DNA of 64,000 nt from Glossina fuscipes (lineage: Eukaryota; Arthropoda; Insecta; Diptera; Glossinidae): NCBI RefSeq assembly GCF_014805625.2, contig NW_023998465.1, positions 1,034,597 to 1,098,596 on the forward strand, read 5' to 3'. The notes under the pieces are model-generated. The model saw only the letters and a program-made list of their open reading frames with translations, was not told where the DNA came from and did no database searches. The translations under genes were made by a program, and so were the position numbers. This document shows positions 35,001 to 46,574 of the stretch, in pieces (the stretch's first letter is position 1; each line of letters starts with the position of its first letter).

Positions 35001-35703
35001 TCAATGCCACGTAAAAACATACAATGTTGATATGTTTGCTGAAATAAAGTCAATTAAATTTTTCGAAAAAGATCAGTCAAGGGCTGTTTAAAATCTATAC
35101 GTAACATTAACATTTGGTTGAAACGTTAACAGCGCCTGAATCAAACATAGAATTGTGCCAAAAACTCCATTTCGTTTCGCCTAATATTTTTTAAAGATCG
35201 ATTTCGGTTGTACTTTTATTCAATTTTGCAAACAAAATAAAAGGTGAATCACAAACCAAACAATGGCAAGCTTAAAATATTTGAACAAAATTGAAGTGAA
35301 TTTTTGGTATTAAAAAACCTGATATATTGTATATATACGAGTCAATACGAACCTTACATTTACTTTATTGCTCACCATTCATCTATCGAAAGTTGCTTAC
35401 AGGTGAATTTATATCATAACTTATGTTAACTTATTTCGGTTACCCTCGAATATTTGCTAGTTCAAGTCTAATAGCTAATTTAGGTTGTTGGGTTGTAACT
35501 AGAGTTACATTAATCTTATTGCTAAAAATAAGCAAAGCTCGTATAGGTGACTACGTAGTAAAATAAAGTAAAATAAAATAAAGTTAAACAATAATGCTAT
35601 ACCATGCTTTTTGAGAAGAATGATCTTTACAGTCAAATGATCATTGTAGTGTGACACAGTTGTTATAAACCCATGCAAAGTGTGCCATATAACGCTAATC
35701 GTC
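35001..35703 (-). repeat. LTR-like dispersed repeat, copy II (with about 283-base insert)
   Basis: Aligns with 31560-32058. Relative to copy I it has about 283 extra bases (about 35216-35498) bordered by ggttgtac on the left and gggttgtaac on the right, and a different smaller gap. The same stem-loop occurs at 35619-35645. The shared end at gctaatcg (32058 and 35703) marks the limit of the repeat. Confidence 0.65.
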
Positions 35704-36410
35704 ACCGTTGATAATTATGCGGGCCACAGCATTAAATTTCCACATCCCTGAAATAAATCTGACGAATCGAACAACAAATGAAATGTCTTCTTAAATAACA
35801 ATAAACCTTCTTGCAACGAACGCCTGGGATTAGTCCTGATTACACCCCAGCCATAGTAGGGGAAACCCGAAGTGAATTGTGGCAATGCTTAAAATGCCTA
35901 ATTTCATCGCCAAATCCGAAGATAATTTAATTTCCTTTCTACGATGTTGCATTCTTCCTTTTTGCAATTCAATTACAATATCAGATATAGATCTAATGAT
36001 TTAAAAAAAAAATGTCATTATGGCGCAAGATATAACGGCATTGCATATTAAAAGCTTATGTAAACAATTTTTTTACCATTAATTTTCGGAAACTTCATGA
36101 ACGTTTTAATTCTACGGTTCTTTTTCGAGAGTTCCATTACATACGAGGCACATACATAACAATTATATATAACATTTCATTTTTCTATTACTTACCGTCA
36201 AAAGAAATTTTTATTTACTTATATTACATTTATTTGATATAAGCAAATGTATACTACAAGACTGTTCACTGATGGAGTCAACTAGAACCCATTACTAATG
36301 CTCTTGGGTTTGCGGTAAATCTGACTAGCTTATTAACGTTATCAACGTTAAGACACTTTTAACGGTTCCCTTACAATACATAATGCAAATTTAAAGCTGG
36401 TCATCCTTAT
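35704..36410. other. no supportable gene
   Basis: AT-rich sequence, no recognised similarity. Confidence 0.3.
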
Positions 36411-36554
36411 ATACTTATGCACATATATAAACGTAAATCCATATACACATTACAAAACTTTAATAAATCGTCAATCAGAAATATACTTATGCACATATAT
36501 AAACGTAAATCCATATACACATTACAAAACTTTAATAAATCGTCAATCAGAAAT
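36411..36554 (+). repeat. perfect tandem duplication of 72 bases
   Basis: The 72 bases from 36411 (atacttatgcacatatataa...) to 36482 are repeated without any difference at 36483-36554. A perfect repeat in otherwise decayed sequence is either very recent or an assembly artefact. Confidence 0.97.
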
Positions 36555-37688
36555 GTTTGCCTACATTAATTACGTCTTCTTTTATGCATAAATATGTAGA
36601 TGATCTTTTATATCTTTTGTACAGTTTCCATATTTCTTATATAGTTCCTGTTTGTTGTATGCGTACGTATAAGATTACATACATTTTCTTGTATATGTTA
36701 TTTACTTTATTTAATTTAATTCATTAATAGCTTTTTGATTTCAGGTGCGTTAGTTTCTTTTCTTTATAACTTATTTGCATATGTTTACTTTTTTTCTGAT
36801 TTTTTTCAACTCACTTCCATCAACAGTCGCCATTTTTTTTTTTTTCTAATTTCTGCAAGGTGAAATTCTAATAAACTTGTTCTTATCGATTCAATGTTTA
36901 TTACTGAACTTTTATTTTTGTCTGAATTTCATATGAAAATTAACAATTTAAAATTTCAAGAAAATAGTGAAAATATTTTTGTAAGCTAAATTACGAAAAA
37001 GATGAAATTTGATTTCACACAAATTCGATTAAATACTTTGACCATTCATATGGCCAAATATAACTATGTTGTCAGTGCTACTTACCAGAAAATGAAGCTT
37101 CGTATCGTCGTAGTCATAGTTGGCAGCCTAATAATAACAAAGTCCAAGATGCTAGAGAGATTTTCAAGTTTCTAAAAAACAAAAGAAATAGCTTAATTAA
37201 TAAAATAGTACAAATGAATTCCAAATATATAGTGCCTTAACTTAAACCCAAGAGAACATCAACATTGAGGAATATTATAGAGCAGCACAATGGTGCACTT
37301 GCATTTTCACTACGAAATCGTTCAACTGGACTACCTATGCGTTAAGGATATCAGTGTTAATAAAGCTAAAGCCTTTTAATAATTTTCTGTTACTAGTTGG
37401 TTTGATGATTATCCAAAAAGACACGTGAATCAATACTGCCTCGTAGGACGTCACTCGACTTAATGGAAAGGTCTTTGGCGTACGCCACATTTGCGCACGT
37501 ACATTGAACTAAATTTAATTAAAATCTTCCCTTTGGCTAAATAGTAGCTGTGCTGTAATTTCACATTTGTCGCCTTAACTTTGTACTGCAATCTCAAACA
37601 CGAATTAAATTTTTAATGCCAGCTGCCAAGCCGCTCATTATAACATCGAACATGTTCAAGCCGCGAAGCTGCGACTTGTGTAGGTACT
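36555..37688. other. no supportable gene
   Basis: AT-rich sequence with T-runs near 36833. No recognised similarity. Confidence 0.3.
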
Positions 37689-37991
37689 TTAATGTAGGTA
37701 CTTTATTTTAACCAATGTGACCTTCATATCGCTCAATTCATGTTGCGTAGCCAGTTGACCGGCGGACATCTCGTTCCGCACTCTAGCAATGTTCGCATCA
37801 ACATGCTCGCTGTGCTGCAAAAGTTTGGCTCGCAATTCGATAATTTCCTGGGGACCATGATTATGCCGTTCCAGCGCGAAATCACACATCTTTTTCTCTA
37901 AATTCGCCAGACGGTTTTCTACACTCGAACTTCTAAATGCAGAAGTGCTATGTTTATGTTTAAAACAAACACTTGTATATTTTTCTTCCAT
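37689..37991 (-). CDS. unassigned coiled-coil open frame, 100 codons
   Basis: An unbroken ATG-to-stop frame encodes a charged, Leu-spaced sequence: SSSVENRLANLEKKMCDFAL, then ERHNHGPQEIIELRAKLLQH, then IARVRNEMSAGQLATQHELS. Heptad-like spacing of Leu, Ile and Val suggests a coiled coil over residues about 22-95. It is less AT-rich than its flanks, which favours real coding descent. It might be a Gag-like coiled coil of an LTR element or a host exon. I do not recognise the family, and no partner domain lies nearby. Confidence 0.4.
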   Translation of the reverse strand: MEEKYTSVCFKHKHSTSAFRSSSVENRLANLEKKMCDFALERHNHGPQEIIELRAKLLQHSEHVDANIARVRNEMSAGQLATQHELSDMKVTLVKIKYLH

Positions 37992-39475
37992 CTATTTATA
38001 TATTTTAAAAACAGCTTTAATTCATATATTTTAATTCTGCGGGTTAATTTTAATGGGATTTCCCTTAAAATGCAACGAACTTGGCGGAATACGGAACTTA
38101 TGCAGACTATTTTTTCATTTGTTGTAAAAGAACGATTTTGGCTAATAAACAAGTGGAGCCCCTAGCGTATGCACTTTTTACTCTTTTCCTTATCCTTATA
38201 CATAAAATAATTCCTCTATTTATTTTTGTCCCTGCCAACCGAAAATTTTATTTCCTTTGCACCTTTACTAATTTATATTCTTTCGCGACCACTTAAATTT
38301 AATGAAGCTTGTTCTTTACGTTAAATTTTATTTACACATTTTCAACAAATTATACTTGAATTGCATCAGAGTTGCCAGTCCAATTTCATCAACTATTGTT
38401 AACTTAATCATTAATATAACTAAGCGTGAAACATTAACCTATATAAACCTACGTTTGTCCAGTGAAGGTAAGGCAGTCTACCTTCTTAAGGTGCCAAGAA
38501 GATTAACGATCGCTATCCCAAATTCCTAAAGGCAGAAAACAAAAATCGCCCGTTAAGTGATATTATTGAATCAATATAACACTTGTATGAGGGTCTGGCT
38601 AAGAGATTCCTAGAAATGCTTATAAATGAGAAATAGAATCCCCATTCCTACTAGATGGGATTAACTTCAACGTTCCAGTAAGGGTCTCAACTCATTATGC
38701 ACCCATGAGATTATCTCAATGTCTTATAAATTACGAACTCTATTCGTATTCGGGAGTCAGTAGTAAAATCTTTAATGACTCGCGTCACGAATTCTCCTTA
38801 ACAGATAGCGGTGAAATTAAATGTTACAAGAACTCAGGAACTAAGCTGATGGAACGATCGCCTGATAACAGTTTATAATGCTATATAATAGATATTATAT
38901 TTATCTCCTTGTCGCACTTAAACAACTCTGAATATTATGAATTTATATCTCTTTTTTCTTCTTCTCATGACTGGTCTAAATATTGCTTGTGGATGAATTT
39001 TTTAGTCACAATCACAAACAAAAAAAACCTTCCTTTTGCCATAAAGTGTGTAAACAATCGTACATCCGTTTTTCTTACCGTCATTTGGAAAGGTCATTTT
39101 TGTTATTCTTATAATGCTAAAGTATTCTGTTAAATCGCAGTGGGCACATGATTGAAACAGAAAGTTGCCTGATCGGAATGGCAGCAGAAACAACTAAGTA
39201 TGCAATGCTGTAAAACGAGGATGTTCGGGCTTGCATGTTTCCAGCAGCGAAACTATGCCTAATTTTTAGCGCGTTGGGACGTAAAGTATTGGTGAAGAGC
39301 ACAATGCGATATAGCATGGTCGGATGATTCATTGAATTAGCGTACTCGTACTACTCGTGGTGAATAAGATGAGTTTTCAGGTGGACAGCGATTTACAACA
39401 ATTTGTATTTAAATATTTGCTCGATAAAAGCGTTAGCTCCATCAGGACCATATAAAGGGAATTATTAGGGTAGAC
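37992..39475. other. no supportable gene
   Basis: Short frames on both strands, none recognised. Confidence 0.3.
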
Positions 39476-39845
39476 TCATATAATGAGCGATAGGTTAAAA
39501 TCTCTCAACATACTAAACGTAGATCCTGAAGTTGCAATTGCATCTCGAAAAAGAGTACCATTTTTCATACGGATAGAAACATCCATTTTCATCCACTCAA
39601 ATAAATACAATGGAAAGGATTTAGCAAATGAAACACCACCACCAATACCAATTAACTGACCTTTTGGGAAAACGTGGAACATGTTGGAAAAAAGTTCTAA
39701 CGAATAGCGACTAATCTTCGGCTGGTTTCTTGTAAAAACTAAACAAGGAAATTTTGCGCTCAAGGAATTTAGGTAAGTGAGCCGAGTTTTGGAGTTTAGA
39801 CTCCTTATATTTTGGTAAATGATAGTTACGTTGCCTCAGGAAGCA
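39476..39845 (-). pseudogene. LINE endonuclease domain, N-terminal part
   Basis: The minus strand reads TIIYQNIRSLNSKTRLTYLN (from about 39835), then SAKFPCLVFTRNQPKISRYS, then FSNMFHVFPKGQLIGIGGGV. These are the opening blocks of a LINE apurinic-type endonuclease: YQNVRSL--K, LVFTETWL (here FTRNQ, so the catalytic Glu is lost) and R-GGGV. The frame is open from about 39845 to 39476 with no in-frame stop, better preserved than most relics here. The rest of the endonuclease and RT are absent downstream. Confidence 0.72.
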
Positions 39846-40295
39846 TTCAGGCGTTAGTAGATGGAAGGGCTATAGGGTTAGTATTTTGAAGCCTGTCACA
39901 GAGCAAACGCTTTTACTAAGGACGCTTCTGGCCCAACGATTTATTTAAAAAAATTTTTTTATTTTGATGCGGAAATAAAATCTTAAAGTTAAAGATATAG
40001 ATTTTGTAAAAATGCTAACTCAATATAAATTGATAGATGGAACTTTTGTCGAACGATAACTTTTAACGTTTTCACATGAGGTATTAGGTATAAGTTTTGA
40101 CACAAATATTGCTTAAAACGATGGTATTACCGTTAAAGTCACACTATTCGTCATAGATTTATCGGAAATTAGCGGGGAAAAAATCGAAAGAAGAGTTCTG
40201 TTTGTATGTTCGACTTGGTATCCCACTATTTGACCTATGGTCATAAAATTCACCTATAACATAAAGAAAACTTACGGTTGAAAAACGCATGATAC
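39846..40295. other. no supportable gene
   Basis: Sequence between the LINE endonuclease piece and the 412/mdg1-like LTR. No recognised similarity. Confidence 0.3.
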
Positions 40296-40558
40296 TGTAG
40301 TGAAACACATTTGATTGAAGAAAATACTTCGGCTTTTATTTAATTTGTATTTGCACTGCCATAATTTTGGCTTAACTCTGACTTAACTCTACAGTGGTCA
40401 GTGTCTTATATAATAAGTAAACATCCTGGCTTAAGCAAACTAAGTCATTACTCAAATTACAGTGAGTGAAAATATGTGACAATGGATCCACAATTATATC
40501 GTGTGAAAATGTGTGAAAATGGATACTTAAAGTGCATACTTATCATAATATTAGTACA
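40296..40558 (-). repeat. 3' LTR of the 412/mdg1-like element
   Basis: On the minus strand the block starts TGTACT (40558; probably a changed TGTAGT) and ends ACTACA (40301-40296), forming short inverted ends. Inside are TATATAAGACACTG (about 40408-40421) as TATA box and AATAAAAGC near 40340 as poly(A) signal. A purine-rich run AGAGGAAAGGTGGAG (about 40584-40600) precedes it, as expected for a polypurine tract, though about 25 bases separate the two, so the left boundary is approximate. Confidence 0.55.
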
Positions 40559-40607
40559 TAGGAGGAATGCAATGAATAGAATATGCTCCACCTTTCCTCT
40601 TGGGAAA

Positions 40608-40634
40608 AATGATCTTTAACAATAAATGATCATT
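40608..40634 (-). other. 27-base stem-loop before polypurine tract
   Basis: AATGATC, 13 bases, GATCATT: a 7-bp inverted repeat with a 13-base loop. The same structure with identical total length occurs at 31855-31881 and 35619-35645. In all three it precedes LTR-like sequence on the minus strand, so it may be a conserved 3' untranslated element of this gypsy lineage. Confidence 0.6.
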
Positions 40635-40709
40635 CTGGGGTTTATTCATTATCAATGCTATTATTTTTTTTTTTTTTTTTTTGTCATGTTTTTTTTTGTT
40701 TATTTATTT

Positions 40710-41692
40710 GTGTAAAAATTTGTTACACTTAATTTTATATAGCTTCTTTATATAGTTTTAATTTTTGTGTATTATTTGATTTTTGTTTTTATTGTCCTTA
40801 ATTTTAATGTTGTTGTTCTTCTTAATTTCTACGACCTTATACGGGCCTAAATACTTATTTTGTAATTTATGCCCTACTTAATTTTTTAGTAATACTAAAG
40901 TACCTATTTCTAGTGGTAAATTGTTATTATTGTTTGTCGTAAATTAATTTTTGCTTTTCTTTTTTCTTGTCTAATAGTATTCTAGAGCGTGCATATGATA
41001 GTCCGTAGTTTAGTATGAAATTTTCGAAGATTGCTTTTGCTATGGTTACAGCGTTTTTGTCTGTGACCGGAATTGTTAATAGATATTTCGTAGGGTCGCA
41101 GATTAGTGTTACTGCGTATTCGTTGCCTTTTTCCGTCTTTGGTAATGGACTGATGATGTCAATTACAACTGTGTCAAAAGCATTTGCTGGTGTTGGTGTT
41201 AGGATCATAGGAGTTTTGGTATGTGTTGTGATTTTAGCCTTTTGGCATAGTGAGCATCCTTTGACACGCTTAGCTATTATTTTTGCCATTTGTGGCCAAT
41301 AATAGTATTTTCGAATTTTTGACAAGGTACGTGTAATTCCTTTATGACCGCCTTCCATAGGGCCATTGTGATATTTTTGTAGAATATTTTTGATTTTGGA
41401 CTCTTAATTTTTGTTTATGATTGTCACCTTTCGGAGTAGCGGTATTCTTTTCTCTTAATATTTTGTTGCCCATTGCTTTGAATTGATTTTGCGAAACAGA
41501 ATTGAAAATTTTCTTGCTTGGTGACAATTTGAATTTTGGCATTCCTAACATACCGGCTTCTGTTTCAAGCCTTTCGAAAAACTGGCCTAAGTCGAGTTTT
41601 CCATTATTAAAAATGTCGTTTATTTTGAATTTGGTAATTATTTTTCTCCCATGTTTCGTAGAACATATGTCGGATTCAAATTTTATTTGCAC
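40710..41692 (-). pseudogene. 412/mdg1-like connector and integrase, deleted core
   Basis: The connector (41692-41342) encodes FERLETEAGMLGMPKFKLSP and similar basic sequence. The integrase frame from 41358 has MEGGHKGITRTLSKIRKYYY and GCSLCQKAK (HHCC zinc finger; the first His lies in the overlapping upstream frame), then VVIDIISPLPKTEKGNEYAV with the first catalytic Asp. After NYGLSYARSRILL the second Asp and the Glu are missing: the core is deleted. After a stop, GHKLQNKYLGPYKVVEIKKN (about 40820-40880) is the GPY/F C-terminal domain. Confidence 0.8.
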
Positions 41693-41761
41693 AAATTTTC
41701 AAGCGTCATTATTCTTAATGACTTCATAGAATTTGGGCTCCATATTTTTATGTTTATTTAC

Positions 41762-43115
41762 TCATTTCTCTTCTGAGCACGTATTCTTCTGCCCTGTTGC
41801 CGATCTTGTCATTGCACTGTGTATTTTATTGTGTATTTCTTTGGGGTCCTTAATTGTTATGTGGGATAGGGCGTCCGCTATATGATTGTCTTTCCCCTTG
41901 AGGTATTCTACCGTAAAGTTGCATCTAAAGTCCAAGTCTAGTCGTAAACGCGTGAGTTTTGAACTTGGATTCCGCGTAGAGAATAGACATACTAGTTGTC
42001 TGTGGTAAGATTTTACCAAGAAATGTCGTCCGTATATGTAGACTCTGAAATGTTTGATTGCCCAATGTATTGCGATTAGCTCTTACGCGGTAGTGGATTT
42101 ATTTGCTTCTTCTTTTGTGATTATTCTTGAGGCATAGGAAATCGGGAGTTGTACTCCGTTATACTGGTGTATGAGTACAGCGCCACAGGCGTACTTGCTA
42201 GCATCCGTTGTTATGCAGAATGGTTTTTTGAAGTCTGGATATTGCAGTAAGGTCGGTCTCATTAACTCATTCTTTAGGTGCTCAAAGGCTTGATTACATG
42301 TTGGTGTCCATTCGAATGGGACTTTCTTTTCGCAAAGTTTAGTTAAATGGCACGAGTATTTTCAAAAAATTTTTTATAAATTGTCTATAGTAGTTGCAAA
42401 ATGCAACGAAACGTCTTACACTGTCTGCATCTTTTGGGATTTGGTAATTTTAGATGATGTCATATTTTTTTATCACCGGGAAGTATTCCTTTGTCAGTGC
42501 GCTTATGTCGTAAGAAGGTTACTTCGTGCATGAATAAAGAACATTTCTCTGGATTTAGTTTTAAATTGTGTTGTTGGAACACATCTCTTAAATTTGTGAG
42601 CATATGTTGCTCGGAACATCCTATTACTACTAAATCATCCATGTAGAGAAATGCTTGAGATGGTTTTAGACCGGAGAAAGCATGAGTCATCATGCACTGG
42701 AATAAGTTTCGTGCTATTTTCAGGCCTTATGGGGGTCGCGTGTAGCGGTATGAGCCATTGCTCGTTGAGAAGGAGGTTATGTTTCGCGATCTCTCTTCGA
42801 GTTCGATTTAATGAAATCCAGACATTAAGTTCAGACAAAATAAGTATTTAGCTCTTCCTAGTTGGTCAAGAATGTCTTCAATTTTTGGAAGTGGGACCTT
42901 ATCTGCTGACAATTTCTTCTTGACTTGACGATAATTCACTACTGAATGCCATTTTTCTTCGTTAGAGTTTGGTGGAGATTTTTTTGGCACTAATAGAAGT
43001 GGCCTATTGTATTCGGATATGGACGGTTCAACGGTTCCGTCTTTGATCAATTTAGTGACCAGTTTATCTATTTCTGATTTTTATTATTCAGGAATTCGGT
43101 AGTTTTTAATACATT
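41762..43115 (-). pseudogene. 412/mdg1-like reverse transcriptase and RNase H
   Basis: IKDGTVEPSISEYNRPLLLV and PLPKIEDILDQLGRAKYLFC then LNLMSGFH (43050-42808) are the first RT blocks; the LDL Asp is Asn (LNLMSGFH). After frame changes AFLYMDDLVVIGCSEQHMLT (about 42600-42660) retains an intact YMDD box, followed by HNLKLNPEKCSLFMHEVTFL. RNase H begins around 42200 with frame breaks and ends SSKLTRLRLDLDF then EYLKGKDNHIADALSHI (about 41880-41960). The neighbouring LINE copy lies just upstream on the same strand. Confidence 0.83.
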
Positions 43116-43529
43116 GCTATAAAATTCGCTTTTGTAAGATACAGTCCGTATCACGGGATCATGGATATTTTGTTCAAGAAAAATACACTTCAAAGTTATT
43201 TTATTCACAACTATATTTCTTCAAATGTAGGATTATTTACAATTTATTTTTGGCAATACTTTCGACTGCTTAACTCAAATATTCGTTTTCTATTAACTCT
43301 CCCCTCTCTCACTTGGCTTTTTCCTCTTTAGGGATTTCATTACTTAGCTGAAATGAACAAGTTTGGGATTTCCGTAACAGTATGTTGAACATTTGGTCTA
43401 GGAGATTCATTAACCGTCAAAAACATTTTCGATACTCAGTGCAGAAATTTCCAGCGATTTTAAATTTTTGTACGGCATATTCAACAAATATTAGGTTTAA
43501 TGTTTAAACTTTAAAGTCAATTGAGTACT
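43116..43529. other. junction between gypsy and LINE copy 3; no gene seen
   Basis: About 400 bases without recognised coding sequence. Confidence 0.3.
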
Positions 43530-45195
43530 GATCTCAAATATTCCATATGTGCTGATTCTCACTCACTTCCAGCCGAAATGTCGTCAATGTATATCTTTTG
43601 AACAGTTCCACAACACACTTAGTTGAACGAACCTTTGAAACGTCCTTGTTGAATTTCTTACCCCAAAATTGAATGTATTCACTGAGTTTCTTCTTAAGAA
43701 ACAAAGCTTCTGGCATATTTTTAGGTTTAATTTCATAAAATTTCACGAGCAACATGCAACCAAATTATTTGAGTCAGTTTGAAACCGGTACGATTGCGAT
43801 ACCAACTAGAAAGAAAACAACAGGCTAATGTCATCAGCGTACATGAAGATCTGAGTGGATTTTATCTCTGAGAGGACATCATTAATATATAAATTAAATA
43901 AAAGGGGTACTAAGTGGCTGCCTTGAAGGACGCCAGACGTCAAGGGAAATTCATCCAAGGTGATGAAGTTAAACTGAACCCTCAATGATCTATTATACAG
44001 GTACGAACTTATCCATTTCATTAAGTAGAAAGGGAAGTCAGAAGCATAGAGCTTAAAGATCAATAAATTATGGCTGACTAAATGAAACGCTTTGCTAAAA
44101 TCAGTATATACAACATCCGCGCGAGAGCTACTAGAAAAAGCCTTGAAAGTATGGCAAGTAAACTCTAAGAGATTCGTGACAGTACATTTTCCTTTCCTAA
44201 AGCCATACTTCAATGGAAAAGTACTACATTTGATAGCAAAAGCTAGATGCTGAATAAACAATGCCGTTAAATAATTTAGGTGAAACCTTCAACTTGGCAC
44301 TACCCCCATAGTTGTCAATGTGATGTCTATTTCCACCTTTGCTAATTGGAATAAGGAAACTACTCTCCCAACACAAAGAGAAACCACCTGATTTTAAGGA
44401 TTGATTAATAAACCTTGAAATAACACTACATTGTTAGTCAGAGTATGATTTGAGCACACATGGTTGAATCCCATCCGGCCCAAGCGACTAACTATATTTT
44501 AAAGACCTCAAGTCATGTAGAACATCATTTTCTGAAATTACTAAACTACGAACCGACACCGGGTTAGTTATCAAAAACAGATAGCTGACAGTTAAATTGG
44601 AATCAGCAGTCGAAAAATTTCGTCCGTAGTATTCAGCAAAGATGTTTAAGGTTTCAATATCATCAGAGGATTCAGAGCCATTGAAAGAAACATGCGAGGG
44701 ATATATGGAAATTTTGGAGTTGACAAACTTAAAAAAATAGTTAGGATTAACAAGCCGTGAGAGGTTTATCAACTGAAGGCATCTGAAATAATATTGATGA
44801 TTGAGGTAATTAAATCTATGCGTTGATGTAGAATAGGCAAAATACTCGTAAGCAGAACTATCAATTTTTTAAAAAGTTTGTTTTTCCTATTTTTGTGTTA
44901 TTTAATTGTCTTGTTAAACCACGGCGGGCGTTCACTTCGAGGGCAAGGTTGCTTGACCGGAGTGGCTGCACAAATAGCTAGTTTTAACACCTTAAAGAAT
45001 GAAGACAGTAAGGTTTCAATATTTTCAGCAGAGTAATCAAGCATAATGTGTGAAAGGTGGGATTTAAGCAGCAAAATATTAGTTTCATTAAAATCATAAT
45101 GTTTATTTGAGCTCTGTCAATAGTTCTGTCAGATGTAGAAATTGGGACCATAGAGTCAGAATTATCACTATAACACCAAGGGGATTGTGGCATAT
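43530..45195 (-). mobile_element. LINE family A copy 3 (minus strand)
   Basis: From about 45195 downward on the minus strand: end of the endonuclease (SPWCYSDNSDSMVPIS), PPWFNKTIK with a following stop near 44910, then FFKFVNSKISIYPSHVSFNG and SENDVLHDLRSLK (44772-44488), and the RT. The linker words SHVSFNGSES and SENDV match copy 1. After the YADD box the match continues as FYEIKPKNMPEALFLKKK and thins out near 43530. The 3' UTR and TAAA tail are not found, so it is truncated at both ends. Confidence 0.8.
43806..44261 (-). pseudogene. LINE family A reverse transcriptase core, best-preserved copy
   Basis: An unbroken 151-codon frame with GFRKGKCTVTNLLEFTCHTF, then ADVVYTDFSKAFHLVSHNLL, then MKWISSYLYNRSLRVQF, then TSGVLQGSHLVPLLFNLYIN and DVLSEIKSTQIFMYADDISL. 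These are RT blocks in order, including the FSKAF Asp region and an intact YADD. This segment is what copy 1 has lost. The RT would copy element RNA at the target site. Flanking frames are broken, so the protein as a whole is not made. Confidence 0.87.
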
Positions 45196-46174
45196 TGAAG
45201 TCTTTCTCTCAACGCTATGACTATATCAGCAGGTTTAGTCTTTTCGGTCACATCGCAGATGATGGCAGCGTGTTTCTTATAAAGGCGAATATAGGAGCAG
45301 GTTGCGTATAACTGTTTATTGACCATTTTCGTCGAATTGAGTGCAACTTAAGAGAAAATCGTACACTAATTGTTTTAAAAACTATTATACGATAAAAATG
45401 AAAAGAGAGAGAAAAAAAGCATACACAATAATTAGGATTTTTCAATGAAATATCAACCATTCTTACAACAACAGACACGAGTTGCAATTACGGATCGAAA
45501 ATACTGCTCCGCACATTGCTTAAAGAAACACACCTTAGACATCCCCGACATCTGACATCCGATTTTAAAAGGCCATGCACATTTCTCTAATCCGCTTGTA
45601 TACAAATTAATCAAGGTTATTCATTCTTTGCACATATATTCCATTCAACCAAACTTTTCCACTAAGCGATCTCATCTCATTCACTTAAATTCCTAAGCCG
45701 AAATATCAAAAGATGAGCTTAACTTTTCACGTAGGCTTTGGGGATTTTGTGTAGATTGGAACGATAAATACGCAGTTCATCAGAGTTGTGAAGCGGCTAG
45801 GACAGAAACAATAATATTGACTGCTGAACATTACGTTGTCCTCCAATAGAATCACAAGAACCAGCTTAAACATGTCCCATAGTGGACCCTCAACTTTCAC
45901 TTTTTCGAAACTGTTAATATGGTAGTCTATAAAAGAGCAAACTCTATTCTGAAATTAACATGCAAGCTCTTTAAGAGAACATGTGTGGAAAAATTCACTA
46001 TGTTCATTAACCCTTTTTCATCCCCACAAAAATTGTAGTTCAAAATTAACAGATCCTGTAGTTCAAACTCACACGTGGTCCACACACAAACTTCAACAAT
46101 GACGTATGAATTTGATGAGTCATGGCCCAAGAATGCAAATAACTTTAATTGTCTCCTGCGTTCATAGGCTCTAA
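45196..46174. other. no supportable gene
   Basis: Short frames only; none recognised. Confidence 0.3.
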
Positions 46175-46545
46175 AAAAGTTATTTTAAACGATGCGTCCC
46201 CACAGCGAGCATTACCCATTCCTGTTCCGGCTAAACTCATTGAGCCTCCAATTGCCACAAATCAATTCCAGTCTTCTTAATCGAGGAAAATCGCTTGGTT
46301 TCAACAGAATATATTACGCAATGATTACTAATGTGCCTAAAAATCTAAGACAACGTATCGCCAATTTATGCAACAAACGTACAAAAAAACCATAAAATTG
46401 GAAAACGACTATGGTGCCAATTCCTAATCCAAACAAACGTAAAAGAGCTTTGAAAGGATATAATCAAATTCTTTTGCTCATATGCACAAAAAATTTGTCA
46501 TGAAACTCTTATGGCGACCAACGTTGATCATTTAAAAAAAGAAAA
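46175..46545 (+). pseudogene. LINE reverse transcriptase, N-terminal fragment (other family)
   Basis: The frame from 46192 reads SSLLNRGKSLGFNRIYYAMI then TNVPKNLRQRIANLCNK, the (K)SPGFD-I---M---LP opening of LINE RTs. After a stop, NWKTTMVPIPNPNKRKRALK then GYNQILLLICTKNLS (about 46397-46484) matches W-----VPI-KP-K-----YRPISLL---SK, with the YRPISLL block decayed. The match ends at an A-run near 46530. It is not family A by sequence. Confidence 0.7.
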
Positions 46546-46574
46546 AAATATTTTATGTTATGTCCGCGTTTGTG

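Larger units (their letters stand above)
40296..43115 (-). mobile_element. Ty3/gypsy element, 412/mdg1-like, 5'-truncated
   Basis: Reading on the minus strand: RT from about 43110, RNase H, connector, integrase zinc finger and core start, integrase C-terminus, stem-loop and polypurine tract, then an LTR ending ACTACA at 40296. Block wording such as YMDDLVVIGCSEQHML and SSKLTRLRLDLDF together with the TGTAGT/ACTACA-type LTR end fits the 412/mdg1 lineage. No 5' LTR, gag or protease is seen above 43115, and the integrase core has an internal deletion. It is a dead partial copy. Confidence 0.82.
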
